DNA of 64,000 nucleotides from Streptomyces cinerochromogenes. Its GTDB lineage: Bacteria; Actinomycetota; Actinomycetes; Streptomycetales; Streptomycetaceae. The DNA lies in NCBI RefSeq assembly GCF_014648635.1, contig NZ_BMRM01000001.1:372001-436000 (forward strand). Reading direction: 5' to 3'. The notes beneath the pieces are model-generated. The model searched no databases, was not told the origin of the DNA, and saw only the letters and a program-made list of their open reading frames with translations. Made by a program: the position numbers and the translations under genes. Shown here piece after piece: positions 1 through 6,411 of this stretch; position 1 is the stretch's first letter; each line of letters begins with the position of its first letter.

Positions 1-306
1 CCGGGTGGCGGACAGCCCGAGGAGGCCGGCTCCAGCCGCCAGAAGATCTACGTCGACTGGACGCTGTGCCGGGGGCACGGACTGTGCGCGGACATCCTCC
101 CGGAGGTGTTCGAGCTGGGTGCCGACGGATTCCCGACCGTCGCCCAGGCGCAGGTGCCGCGGTACGCGGAGGCGAAGGCGCTGCGCGCGGTGCGCCGCTG
201 TCCGGCGCTCGCCCTGCGCATCGAGGAGGACACGCGCGGGCAGGCGCCGTCGCGGAACCTTCCGGTTCTGTCCCAGGGGCGTGGCCGGCGGGCGCTCGGT
301 CGCTGA
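1..306 (+). CDS. Ferredoxin, single-cluster type, 5' end outside the window
   Basis: Frame 1 is open from the window edge to a TGA at 304-306, giving the last 101 residues. The sequence shows the iron-sulfur signature CRGHGLC (about 20 codons in) and a distal CP in RRCPALAL. This spacing is typical of small [3Fe-4S]/[4Fe-4S] actinobacterial ferredoxins, many of which donate electrons to cytochromes P450. About 20 residues trail beyond the usual end of the fold (from EEDTRGQ) and are Arg/Gly-rich. The start codon and any P450 partner lie outside the window, so the redox partner cannot be named. The family call is firm; the function is only generic electron transfer. Confidence 0.85.
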   Translation, partial: PGGGQPEEAGSSRQKIYVDWTLCRGHGLCADILPEVFELGADGFPTVAQAQVPRYAEAKALRAVRRCPALALRIEEDTRGQAPSRNLPVLSQGRGRRALGR

Positions 307-404
307 GCGCGAGGGAACGGCGGGTCATCCGGGCCGGTGACCCGCCGATCCGTTCACGCGCGTCATGTGTGCGCATCGCGCACGTCATGTGTGGGCAACA
401 CACC

Positions 405-437
405 GAAGGCGGATCATCCGTGGGATGATCCGCCTTC
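405..437 (-). terminator. Hairpin downstream of the first tRNA-Ala
   Basis: A perfect 15-bp inverted repeat (arms 405-419 and 423-437, loop GTG) lies 8 nt beyond the 3' end of tRNA-Ala on the minus strand. There is no clear U-tract, as is usual for Streptomyces terminators. It may also stop rightward transcription from the ferredoxin gene. Confidence 0.7.
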
Positions 438-445
438 GACTTCTG

Positions 446-518
446 TGGAGCTAAGGAGAATTGAACTCCTGACCTCCTGCATGCCATGCAGGCGCTCTAC
501 CAACTGAGCTATAGCCCC
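446..518 (-). tRNA. tRNA-Ala(GGC), first copy
   Basis: The minus strand folds as a 73-nt cloverleaf. The acceptor stem is GGGGCTA paired with TAGCTCC and has one G-U pair. The anticodon stem is CCTGC/GCAGG with loop ATGGCAT, so the anticodon is GGC, reading GCC. The discriminator base is A, and CCA is not encoded (CAG follows). An identical copy lies at 5010-5082 on the same strand. Confidence 0.95.
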
Positions 519-556
519 TTGTTGTGTCTCTCCGGGTTCCCCCGGCGACGACGTAA

Positions 557-585
557 ACATTACAGGCCCCGCAGTGCAGCACCAA
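557..585 (-). promoter_or_regulatory. Sigma-70-type promoter of the first tRNA-Ala
   Basis: On the minus strand TTGGTG (580-585) and TAATGT (557-562) are separated by 17 nt. The -10 box ends 38 nt before the mature tRNA. Both hexamers match the vegetative sigma consensus well. This is read from sequence only. Confidence 0.6.
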
Positions 586-616
586 ATCGGTTTCTCGCTC
601 GCCCCGATTAGGGCAC

Positions 617-622
617 TAATGT
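617..622 (+). promoter_or_regulatory. -10 box for a leaderless start
   Basis: TAATGT ends 7 nt before the GTG at 630, and no Shine-Dalgarno sequence precedes that GTG. The transcript is therefore inferred to begin at or next to the start codon. Confidence 0.45.
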
Positions 623-629
623 CGGCTTC

Positions 630-1838
630 GTGACCATGATCGCGTCTCCCGCCGCCCGCCGCCGGATGCCGGTCGCCGTGGGGGTGTGCCTGCTGTCCTT
701 CACGGCGTTCTGGGCCGCCCAGCGGGCCGCGCACGTGTCGATGATCGATCTGATGGTCTACCGGGCCGAGGGAGCCGCCGTGCGGGCCGGCGGCGATCTG
801 TACGCCCTGCGCGCGACGGCCGCGCGCCTGCCCACCACCTACCCGCCGTTCGCGGCCCTGTTGTTCACCCCGCTGCCCCTGCTGGACACCGCGCTCCTGC
901 GTCCCCTGGTGACGGCCGGCAACCTCGCGCTGCTGGTGGTGTTCGTACGGCTGTCCCTGAAACTCGTCGGCCACACGCGCGTGGAGACCGCCTGGTGGCT
1001 CTCGGCGCCGGCGGTGTGGTGCGAGCCGGTGTGGACGACCCTGCGCTACGGCCAGATCAACCTGCTGCTGGCCGTCCTGGTGCTGTGGGACCTGACCCGC
1101 CGGCCGCCCGGCGGGCACGACCGCTGGACGGGGGTGGGTCTGGGGCTGGCCGCGGCGGTCAAGCTGACGCCCGCGCTGTTCCCGGTGTACCTGCTCGTGA
1201 CGGGCGTCGTGGCCCGCCTCGGAGGCGGGCGCGGAGGGCCGTGGCTGCGGCACGCGCGCGGGGCGGCCGTCGCGTTCGCCGGGGCGACACTGCTAGCGGC
1301 GACCGTCCTGCCGTACGACTCCTGGCGGTTCTGGACGGACATGGTGTTCCGCCCGAGCCGGGCCGGGCACGCCGAGGAGACCGCCAACCAGGCCCTGCGC
1401 GGCCTCCTGGCCCGCTTGCTGCACACGCCGGACCCGGGAGCCCTCTGGGCGGCCTGCGCGGCCGTGGTGGCCGCCCTGGGGCTCGCCGTGGCCGTGCGGG
1501 CGGAGTTGCGGGGTCGGCGGGCCTGGGCGGTGTGCTCCTGCGCCGTCACCGCCCTGCTGATCAGCCCGGTGTCGTGGACCCACCACTGGGTGTGGTGCGT
1601 GCCGGTGGTGCTGCTGCTGTGGACACGCCGGCACCGGGCGGCGGCCGTGGGCACCCTGCTGGTCTTCTGCTCGTACGCCCCCTGGTGGGTGCCGCACGGG
1701 AAAGGCCGGCCCGAACTGCACCTGGGCTGCGGGGGCTTGGCTCTGTCAGCGGTCTACGGAGCGACCGGTGCGCTCTTCCTCGCGCTGGCCCGGACATCGT
1801 TGCCGAGGTCCGGCGGCGAGGTCCGTGTCAGGCCGTGA
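630..1838 (+). CDS. GT87-family (DUF2029) polyprenyl-phosphomannose-dependent mannosyltransferase-like membrane protein
   Basis: This 402-residue protein has about nine to ten hydrophobic segments. An early loop carries the acidic motif MIDLMVYRAEG followed by TTYPPFAALLF. That arrangement (Asp soon after the first membrane helix, then the YPP motif) is typical of GT-C enzymes of family GT87, such as mycobacterial PimE-type alpha-1,2-mannosyltransferases that use polyprenyl-phosphate-mannose outside the membrane. The start is GTG at 630; ATG at 636 is an alternative. The 3' end overlaps the convergent gene at 1828 by 11 bp. The family is clear; the acceptor glycan is unknown. Confidence 0.85.
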   Translation: MTMIASPAARRRMPVAVGVCLLSFTAFWAAQRAAHVSMIDLMVYRAEGAAVRAGGDLYALRATAARLPTTYPPFAALLFTPLPLLDTALLRPLVTAGNLALLVVFVRLSLKLVGHTRVETAWWLSAPAVWCEPVWTTLRYGQINLLLAVLVLWDLTRRPPGGHDRWTGVGLGLAAAVKLTPALFPVYLLVTGVVARLGGGRGGPWLRHARGAAVAFAGATLLAATVLPYDSWRFWTDMVFRPSRAGHAEETANQALRGLLARLLHTPDPGALWAACAAVVAALGLAVAVRAELRGRRAWAVCSCAVTALLISPVSWTHHWVWCVPVVLLLWTRRHRAAAVGTLLVFCSYAPWWVPHGKGRPELHLGCGGLALSAVYGATGALFLALARTSLPRSGGEVRVRP

Positions 1839-2061
1839 CGAACTGGTAGAACCGCTTGAGCGTGCAGTGCTCCTCCAGGAGGCGGCCGTAGATCGGCTCG
1901 CCCTCCAGTTCCCGGTACGTCTCGATCGGGTCGCCTTTTATGATCAGCGCCCGCGCGCATTCCTCGCACCAGTACTGGTAGTCGGGATTGATCGGCTCCA
2001 TGTCACGGACGATCGGAGTACCGCTCCCGCACCAGTCGCACTTTCGCCGGTGTGCACCCAT
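1828..2061 (-). CDS. Small double-CxxC protein, conserved hypothetical
   Basis: The 77-residue product has two Cys pairs, CDWC near residue 8 and CEEC near residue 32, separated by a Tyr-rich linker (NPDYQYW). This is the layout of a four-Cys zinc ribbon. The remainder is acidic with hydrophobic patches (EPIYGRLLEEH). I do not recognise a named family; nucleic-acid or protein binding through zinc is only an inference. The start is ATG at 2061. The gene ends inside the GT87 gene on the opposite strand and follows another zinc-ribbon gene by 3 nt, so the two are probably co-transcribed. Confidence 0.75.
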   Translation of the reverse strand: MGAHRRKCDWCGSGTPIVRDMEPINPDYQYWCEECARALIIKGDPIETYRELEGEPIYGRLLEEHCTLKRFYQFVTA

Positions 2062-2064
2062 CGA

Positions 2065-2238
2065 TCAGCTCCAGCTGTGGCCGCAGGCCGTGCACACGTA
2101 GGAGATTCCGCCGTTGTCGCCGAGAACCTGGGCCACATGCGCGGAACCACAGGAAGGGCAGCTCAGCCGGGTGGTCGTGTCCCGTATCAAGGCCGCACCG
2201 AGGAGGTGGCCGACCTCCTCAAGGATGCTCGCAGGCAT
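2065..2238 (-). CDS. 57-residue zinc-ribbon protein
   Basis: The protein begins MPASILEEVGHLLG and carries CPSC (residues 27-30) and CTAC (49-52), then ends GHSWS. This is a compact four-Cys zinc ribbon behind a short helix, resembling stand-alone ribbons of the TFIIS/RNA-polymerase-subunit type. The start is well supported: GGGAGG lies 7 nt upstream of the ATG at 2238. The stop is 3 nt before the start of the 77-residue CxxC protein, so the pair forms a likely two-gene unit. The function is unknown. Confidence 0.75.
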   Translation of the reverse strand: MPASILEEVGHLLGAALIRDTTTRLSCPSCGSAHVAQVLGDNGGISYVCTACGHSWS

Positions 2239-2307
2239 CGCTACTCCCTCCCGTCGGGCCGCGCCCCCTTCCGGCCGTTTGATTCTGCCACGGCCGGAGC
2301 AATACGG

Positions 2308-3843
2308 TCAGCGACGCCTCAGTACCAGTCCGGACACAGCTCCCACCGCGGCCGTCCCGGCCAGCGCCCAGACGCTCACCGAGAACGCCTCCGCCGAGGT
2401 GTACGCGTGCAGAGCCCCGAATGACTCAAGCCGGTTCAGGAACAGTGTGCCGAACGCGGCCACACCGATCAGCTGTCCGAGTTGCGCGACCGTCGCCAGC
2501 AGACCGCTGGCGTCCGCCGCGTCCTCGGGCCGTACGGTGGCCAGCGCGCCGGTGAGCGTCGGGCTGAAGGCCAGCGCCAGCCCCGCACCCGTGCCCGCGT
2601 ATCCCGCGTACAGAGCCGCTCCCCCGTCACCGCCGCCGTGGAAGGCCAGTCCGACCACGGCGACGGACACCGCGGTGAGCGCGAACCCGGCCGGCGCCAG
2701 CGCCCGCTGCCAGGCGGCCGGCCACTTCCGCCAGGTCAGGCTGACGGCGCCGAAAACGGCCGCGGTCGGCGCGAAGCTCAGTCCCGCCCTGAGGGCGCTG
2801 TAGCCGAGGCCGCCCTGGACGTGCAGGGTCAGCGCGAAGAGGAAGCCGGCGTTGACCGACATCGCCGCGAGGATCCGGAAGACGGCCTTCCCGATGCCGG
2901 GGTGGCGCAGCACCCGGGGGGTGATCAGCGGGGCGCCGCCGCGCCGGGCCAGCCGGGACTCGTAACCGCAGAACAGGGCGAACAGCACCACCGCTCCGGC
3001 CAGCGACAGCCAGGACCACAGCGGCCAGTCCTCCTCCTGCCCCAGCACCAGCGGCACCGTCAGCAGCGACACGGCGGCGCCGAGCAGCACCAGGCCGGGC
3101 AGGTCGAGCGCCCGGGCCCGCTCCCGGCCGCCCGCGGCGCCGAGGGGGAGGACCCGCCGGCCCAGCACGAGCAGCACGGCGCCCACCGGGACGTTGACCA
3201 GGAAGACCGGCCGCCAGCCGGTGCCGAACAGGTCGGCGCTGACCAGGACACCGCCTGCGACCTGCCCGGCCGCCGCGCCGACGGCCAGGACCGCCGAGTA
3301 GGCGCTGAGCGCCCGCGCCCGGGCCTCCCCGGTGAAGGTGCGCTGGATGAGGCTGAGCACCTGCGGGATCATCAGCGCCGACCCGGCCCCCTGCACGAGC
3401 CGGAACACGATCAGCTCGGTCGAGCCCTGCGCCAGTCCGCAGGCGAGCGAGGCCGCGGTGAACAGGGCCAGCCCCGCGAGGTGGACGCGGCCGTGGCCGA
3501 GCCGGTCGCCGAGCCGGGCCCCGGTGATCAGCAGCACGGAGTAGGTGATGGTGTAGCCGGCGATCACCAGCTGGAGGTCGGCGCCGGAGGCGTGCAGGTC
3601 GGAACCGATCGTGGGGGCCGCGACGTTCACGATGAAGACGTCGAGAGCTGCCATGAACAGGGCGGCGAGCAGGACGCCGAGCAGCAGCCGAGGCCGATTG
3701 TCAGTGGCGGGTGCTTCACTGTCCGTGACGGTTGATGCGGCTCGGCCGACGGCCGGGGCGTCACTGTCAGTGGTGGATGGTTCACTGATCGCAGGACGCG
3801 GAAGGGGCTCGGTGCCCGGACCGGTCCGGGATGTCGTCGTCAT
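2308..3843 (-). CDS. MFS drug-efflux transporter, DHA2 (EmrB/QacA) type
   Basis: This 511-residue membrane protein has about 14 hydrophobic segments. It shows the MFS loop 2-3 motif GARLGDRLGHGR and the helix-5 pattern around GPVxG-like residues typical of proton-driven exporters. The N-terminal ~45 residues are a Ser/Thr/Pro/Asp-rich cytoplasmic tail. I chose ATG at 3843. A longer frame back to GTG at 3909 would swallow the palindromic operator at 3892-3916 and has no better ribosome site. A MmyB-type regulator is transcribed divergently 158 bp away, the usual layout of a regulator controlling its neighbouring exporter. The substrate cannot be told from sequence. Confidence 0.88.
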   Translation of the reverse strand: MTTTSRTGPGTEPLPRPAISEPSTTDSDAPAVGRAASTVTDSEAPATDNRPRLLLGVLLAALFMAALDVFIVNVAAPTIGSDLHASGADLQLVIAGYTITYSVLLITGARLGDRLGHGRVHLAGLALFTAASLACGLAQGSTELIVFRLVQGAGSALMIPQVLSLIQRTFTGEARARALSAYSAVLAVGAAAGQVAGGVLVSADLFGTGWRPVFLVNVPVGAVLLVLGRRVLPLGAAGGRERARALDLPGLVLLGAAVSLLTVPLVLGQEEDWPLWSWLSLAGAVVLFALFCGYESRLARRGGAPLITPRVLRHPGIGKAVFRILAAMSVNAGFLFALTLHVQGGLGYSALRAGLSFAPTAAVFGAVSLTWRKWPAAWQRALAPAGFALTAVSVAVVGLAFHGGGDGGAALYAGYAGTGAGLALAFSPTLTGALATVRPEDAADASGLLATVAQLGQLIGVAAFGTLFLNRLESFGALHAYTSAEAFSVSVWALAGTAAVGAVSGLVLRRR

Positions 3844-3891
3844 GACGTCGAGCGTGACGACGCGGCGGTACGGGTGCCGAGTGCCCGCCGA

Positions 3892-3916
3892 TGCTGGTAC
3901 TGCCAGCACCTGGCAG
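3892..3916. promoter_or_regulatory. Two overlapping palindromes between exporter and regulator genes
   Basis: TGCTGG (3892-3897) is mirrored by CCAGCA (3903-3908), spacer 5. CTGCCAG (3900-3906) is mirrored by CTGGCAG (3910-3916), spacer 3. They share sequence and lie in the divergent intergenic region, 48-73 bp upstream of the exporter start and 86-110 bp upstream of the regulator start. They are a likely binding site of the adjacent regulator. The alternative is a chance GC-rich stem. Confidence 0.5.
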
Positions 3917-4001
3917 GGTCGGGTCCGCGTGCCGACGATGAGACGGGGACGACGGGGCTACGGGGGCTACCGGGCTACCGGGGGAACGACGGGGGATGAC
4001 G

Positions 4002-4892
4002 ATGGGGACGAGGACACAGCGGCGCAGGCCGGAGCTGGCTGCCTTCCTGCGCACCAGGCGGGCGCGGGTCACACCGGCCGACGTGGGGATGCCGCCGGGC
4101 CTGCGGCGGCGCACACCCGGCCTGCGCAGGGAAGAGGTGGCGCAGCTCTCGGGCGTCGGCGTGACCTGGTACACCTGGCTGGAGCAGGGCCGGCCGATCA
4201 ACGCCTCGCCGCAGGTGCTGGACGCGGTCGCGCGGACACTGCGGCTGGACCCGCCGGAGCGGGAGCACCTGTACCGGCTGGCCGAGGTGCCGTTCCAGCC
4301 GGACCCGGAGGGCCTGATCCGGCGGATCAGCCCGGCGGTACAGGGCATCATCGACGCCCTCGACCCGATGCTGGCGGTGGTCTACAACTCGCGGTACGAC
4401 GTCCTGGCGACCAACGCGGCCTACCGGGACCTGTTCCTGGTGCCGGAGACGGCCAGGATCGGCCTGCCCAACGTGCTGTGGACGCTGTTCACGCTGCCGG
4501 ACGGCGCCTGCCCGCTGGTGCACCGAGAGAAGGAGCTGCCGCTCATGGTGGCGACACTGCGGTCCTCCTACGGCAGACACGTGGGCGAGCCGGCCTGGGA
4601 GGAGTACATACGCGGCCTGGCGGCGGCGAGCCCCTGGTTCGCGGAGCTGTGGGCGAGCGGTGAGGTGGCACCTCCGGGACCCCGGGTGAAGACGTTCCGG
4701 CACGCGGCGGTCGGCGAGATGCGGATGACCTCCCAGTCACTGTCGATCGACGGGATGCCCGAGTGCCGGATCGTGGTCTACAGCCCGGAGGACGAGGACG
4801 CGCGCACGAAGATCGCGCTGCTGCGGGAGCAGAGGGAGCGGCTGTGGCCGCCGGTACACGGGGAGGAGGTCGAGGAAGGCGTCCGCAGCTGA
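4002..4892 (+). CDS. XRE-type regulator with MmyB-like ligand-binding domain
   Basis: The 296-residue product has an N-terminal helix-turn-helix (residues ~10-75, including RREEVAQLSGVGVTWYTWLEQGR). A longer C-terminal region follows (~100-275, from VQGIIDALDPMLAVVYNSRYDVLATN), matching the MmyB-like ligand-binding fold common in Streptomyces regulators. These proteins often sit next to and control short-chain dehydrogenases or transporters. The ATG at 4002 has GGGGGA 6 nt upstream; the ATG at 3996 touches that purine run, so I prefer 4002. It is divergent from the MFS exporter, with palindromes between them. Repression relieved by a small ligand is inference. Confidence 0.88.
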   Translation: MGTRTQRRRPELAAFLRTRRARVTPADVGMPPGLRRRTPGLRREEVAQLSGVGVTWYTWLEQGRPINASPQVLDAVARTLRLDPPEREHLYRLAEVPFQPDPEGLIRRISPAVQGIIDALDPMLAVVYNSRYDVLATNAAYRDLFLVPETARIGLPNVLWTLFTLPDGACPLVHREKELPLMVATLRSSYGRHVGEPAWEEYIRGLAAASPWFAELWASGEVAPPGPRVKTFRHAAVGEMRMTSQSLSIDGMPECRIVVYSPEDEDARTKIALLREQRERLWPPVHGEEVEEGVRS

Positions 4893-4942
4893 ACCCAGCG
4901 GCTTGGACACAGTGGCCGGACGCAGCGGCTTGGACACAGAAA

Positions 4943-4967
4943 ATCCCGCCCCCTACGGGGACGGGAT
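4943..4967 (-). terminator. Terminator downstream of the second tRNA-Ala
   Basis: ATCCCG plus a C-run (4943-4953) pairs with GGGG, a one-base bulge and CGGGAT (4957-4967). On the minus strand the hairpin is followed by TTTC, and it lies 42 nt beyond the tRNA 3' end. Confidence 0.65.
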
Positions 4968-5009
4968 CCTCATCACCGATCTTTGACAACTCAACAGAGT
5001 GTCGATCAG

Positions 5010-5082
5010 TGGAGCTAAGGAGAATTGAACTCCTGACCTCCTGCATGCCATGCAGGCGCTCTACCAACTGAGCTATAGCCCC
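5010..5082 (-). tRNA. tRNA-Ala(GGC), second copy
   Basis: It is identical over all 73 nt to the copy at 446-518: same acceptor stem, loop ATGGCAT with anticodon GGC, and no encoded CCA. Upstream on the minus strand there is a TAAAGT -10-like box, but its -35 element is less clear than that of the first copy. The flanks differ, so only the tRNA itself is duplicated. Confidence 0.95.
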
Positions 5083-5175
5083 TTGTGTTCTTCCCGCTCG
5101 GCGGGGCGAACAAGAAGAACTTTAGCCTGTGACCTGCCAGAAAGTGAAATCCGGGGTCGGGGGCCCTGGGGACGG

Positions 5176-5844
5176 TCAGTCGTCGTCGCCGAGGACGGGC
5201 TCCGGGAGGGTGCCCGCGTTGTGCTCCAGCAGACGCCAGCCGCGGGCGCCCTCGCCGAGCACGGACCAGCAGCAGTTGGAGAGGCCGCCGAGGCTCTCCC
5301 AGTGCCGGGCCTCCAGGCCGAGCAGCCGGCCGATGGTGGTGCGGATGGTGCCGCCGTGGCTGACGACGACCAGGGTGCCGTCCTCGGGCAGCTTCTCCGC
5401 GTGCCGCAGCACGACGGGGGCGGAGCGGTCGGCGACCTCGGTCTCCAGTTCGCCGCCGCCGCGGCGGACCGCCTCGCCGCGCTTCCAGGCGGCGTACTCC
5501 TCGCCGTACCGGGCGATGATCTCCTCGTGCGTCAGCCCCTGCCAGACGCCGGCGTAGGTCTCGCGCAGGCTCTCGTCGCGGGTGACGTCGAGACCGGTCA
5601 GGGAGGCCAGCTCGGCGGCCGTGTGCACGGCCCGCTGAAGATCCGAGGAGACGATCGCGTCGGGCCGCAGGGAGGCCAGCAGCCGCGCGGCGCGGCGGGC
5701 CTGCTCGAGGCCCGCCTCGGTCAGCTCGACGTCCGTGGTGCCCTGGAAGCGGCGCTCCACGTTCCAGGAGGTCTGGCCGTGGCGCCACAGGATGATGCGG
5801 CGGCCCCGGCCCTTGCGGTCGGTCACCTCACCTGTGGCGCTCAT
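5176..5844 (-). CDS. Histidine phosphatase superfamily (phosphoglycerate mutase-like) protein
   Basis: This 222-residue enzyme has the catalytic RHGQTSWN motif near residue 20, where the His becomes phosphorylated. A second catalytic His lies in VVSHGGTIRT near residue 165. The family removes phosphate from sugars, cobalamin intermediates and other metabolites, so the substrate is not fixed by these motifs. The start is ATG at 5844, which shares one base with the rsfS stop (TGATG) and indicates translational coupling. In Streptomyces a phosphatase regularly follows rsfS, so a link to ribosome silencing or NAD metabolism is possible but unproven. Confidence 0.9.
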   Translation of the reverse strand: MSATGEVTDRKGRGRRIILWRHGQTSWNVERRFQGTTDVELTEAGLEQARRAARLLASLRPDAIVSSDLQRAVHTAAELASLTGLDVTRDESLRETYAGVWQGLTHEEIIARYGEEYAAWKRGEAVRRGGGELETEVADRSAPVVLRHAEKLPEDGTLVVVSHGGTIRTTIGRLLGLEARHWESLGGLSNCCWSVLGEGARGWRLLEHNAGTLPEPVLGDDD

Positions 5845-6287
5845 CACCACTCCCCGCCCGGCTCCTGGTCGGCCTCGGCGGCCTGGGCCCGGGCGTGCTC
5901 CTCGGCCTTGCCCCGGGTGGCCTTGGCATCGGCGGGCAGCTCCAGCTCGGGGCAGTCCTTCCACAGCCGCTCCAGAGCGTAGAAGACCCGCTCCTCGCTG
6001 TGCTGGACGTGGACGACGATGTCGACGTAGTCGAGCAGGATCCAGCGGGACTCGCGGTCGCCCTCGCGGCGGACCGGCTTGGCGCCGAGTTCCTTCAGCA
6101 GGCGCTCCTCGATCTCGTCGACGATGGCCCTGACCTGGCGGTCGTTCGGGGCGGATGCCAGCAGGAAGGCGTCCGTGATCGACAGTACGTCGCTCACGTC
6201 GTAGGCGATGACGTCGTGGGCGAGCTTGTCGGCCGCCGCCTGGGCGGCGGTGTTGATGAGCTCAAGGGAACGATCGGTGGCGGTCAC
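5844..6287 (-). CDS. rsfS: Ribosomal silencing factor RsfS
   Basis: The 147-residue product belongs to the RsfS/Iojap family, which binds L14 on the 50S subunit and blocks 30S joining during starvation. Visible family features are the DVSDVLSITDAFLLASAPNDRQ region, then RESRWILLDYVDIVVHV, and the C-terminal ERLWKDCP. A further ~25 charged Ala/Glu-rich residues follow, a common actinobacterial tail. I chose GTG at 6287, with GGAAAG about 8 nt upstream, over a frame open to 6347. It overlaps the downstream phosphatase by 1 nt. The LCP gene is upstream, separated by two strong hairpins. Confidence 0.93.
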   Translation of the reverse strand: MTATDRSLELINTAAQAAADKLAHDVIAYDVSDVLSITDAFLLASAPNDRQVRAIVDEIEERLLKELGAKPVRREGDRESRWILLDYVDIVVHVQHSEERVFYALERLWKDCPELELPADAKATRGKAEEHARAQAAEADQEPGGEW

Positions 6288-6343
6288 TACTTGGCTTTCC
6301 GTCGGCGGTCTTTTGTCATCAAGGGTCTCACGGACCGCACGGC

Positions 6344-6411
6344 GCACCCCACGTGATTACGGCAGCACGTGGGGTGCCCCGGCCGCCCTCCCGCCGGGAA
6401 GGCGGCCGGGG
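6344..6411 (-). terminator. Two stacked hairpins between the LCP gene and rsfS
   Basis: CCCCGGCCGCC (6377-6387) pairs with GGCGGCCGGGG (6401-6411). GCACCCCACGTG (6344-6355) pairs with CACGTGGGGTGC (6366-6377). The first begins directly after the LCP stop codon. Together they should end or attenuate transcription before rsfS. Confidence 0.65.

Noticed and set aside
446..5082. Integrated mobile element between the two tRNA-Ala genes
   Set aside because: No integrase, replication or transfer gene, and the direct repeat is limited to the tRNA itself.
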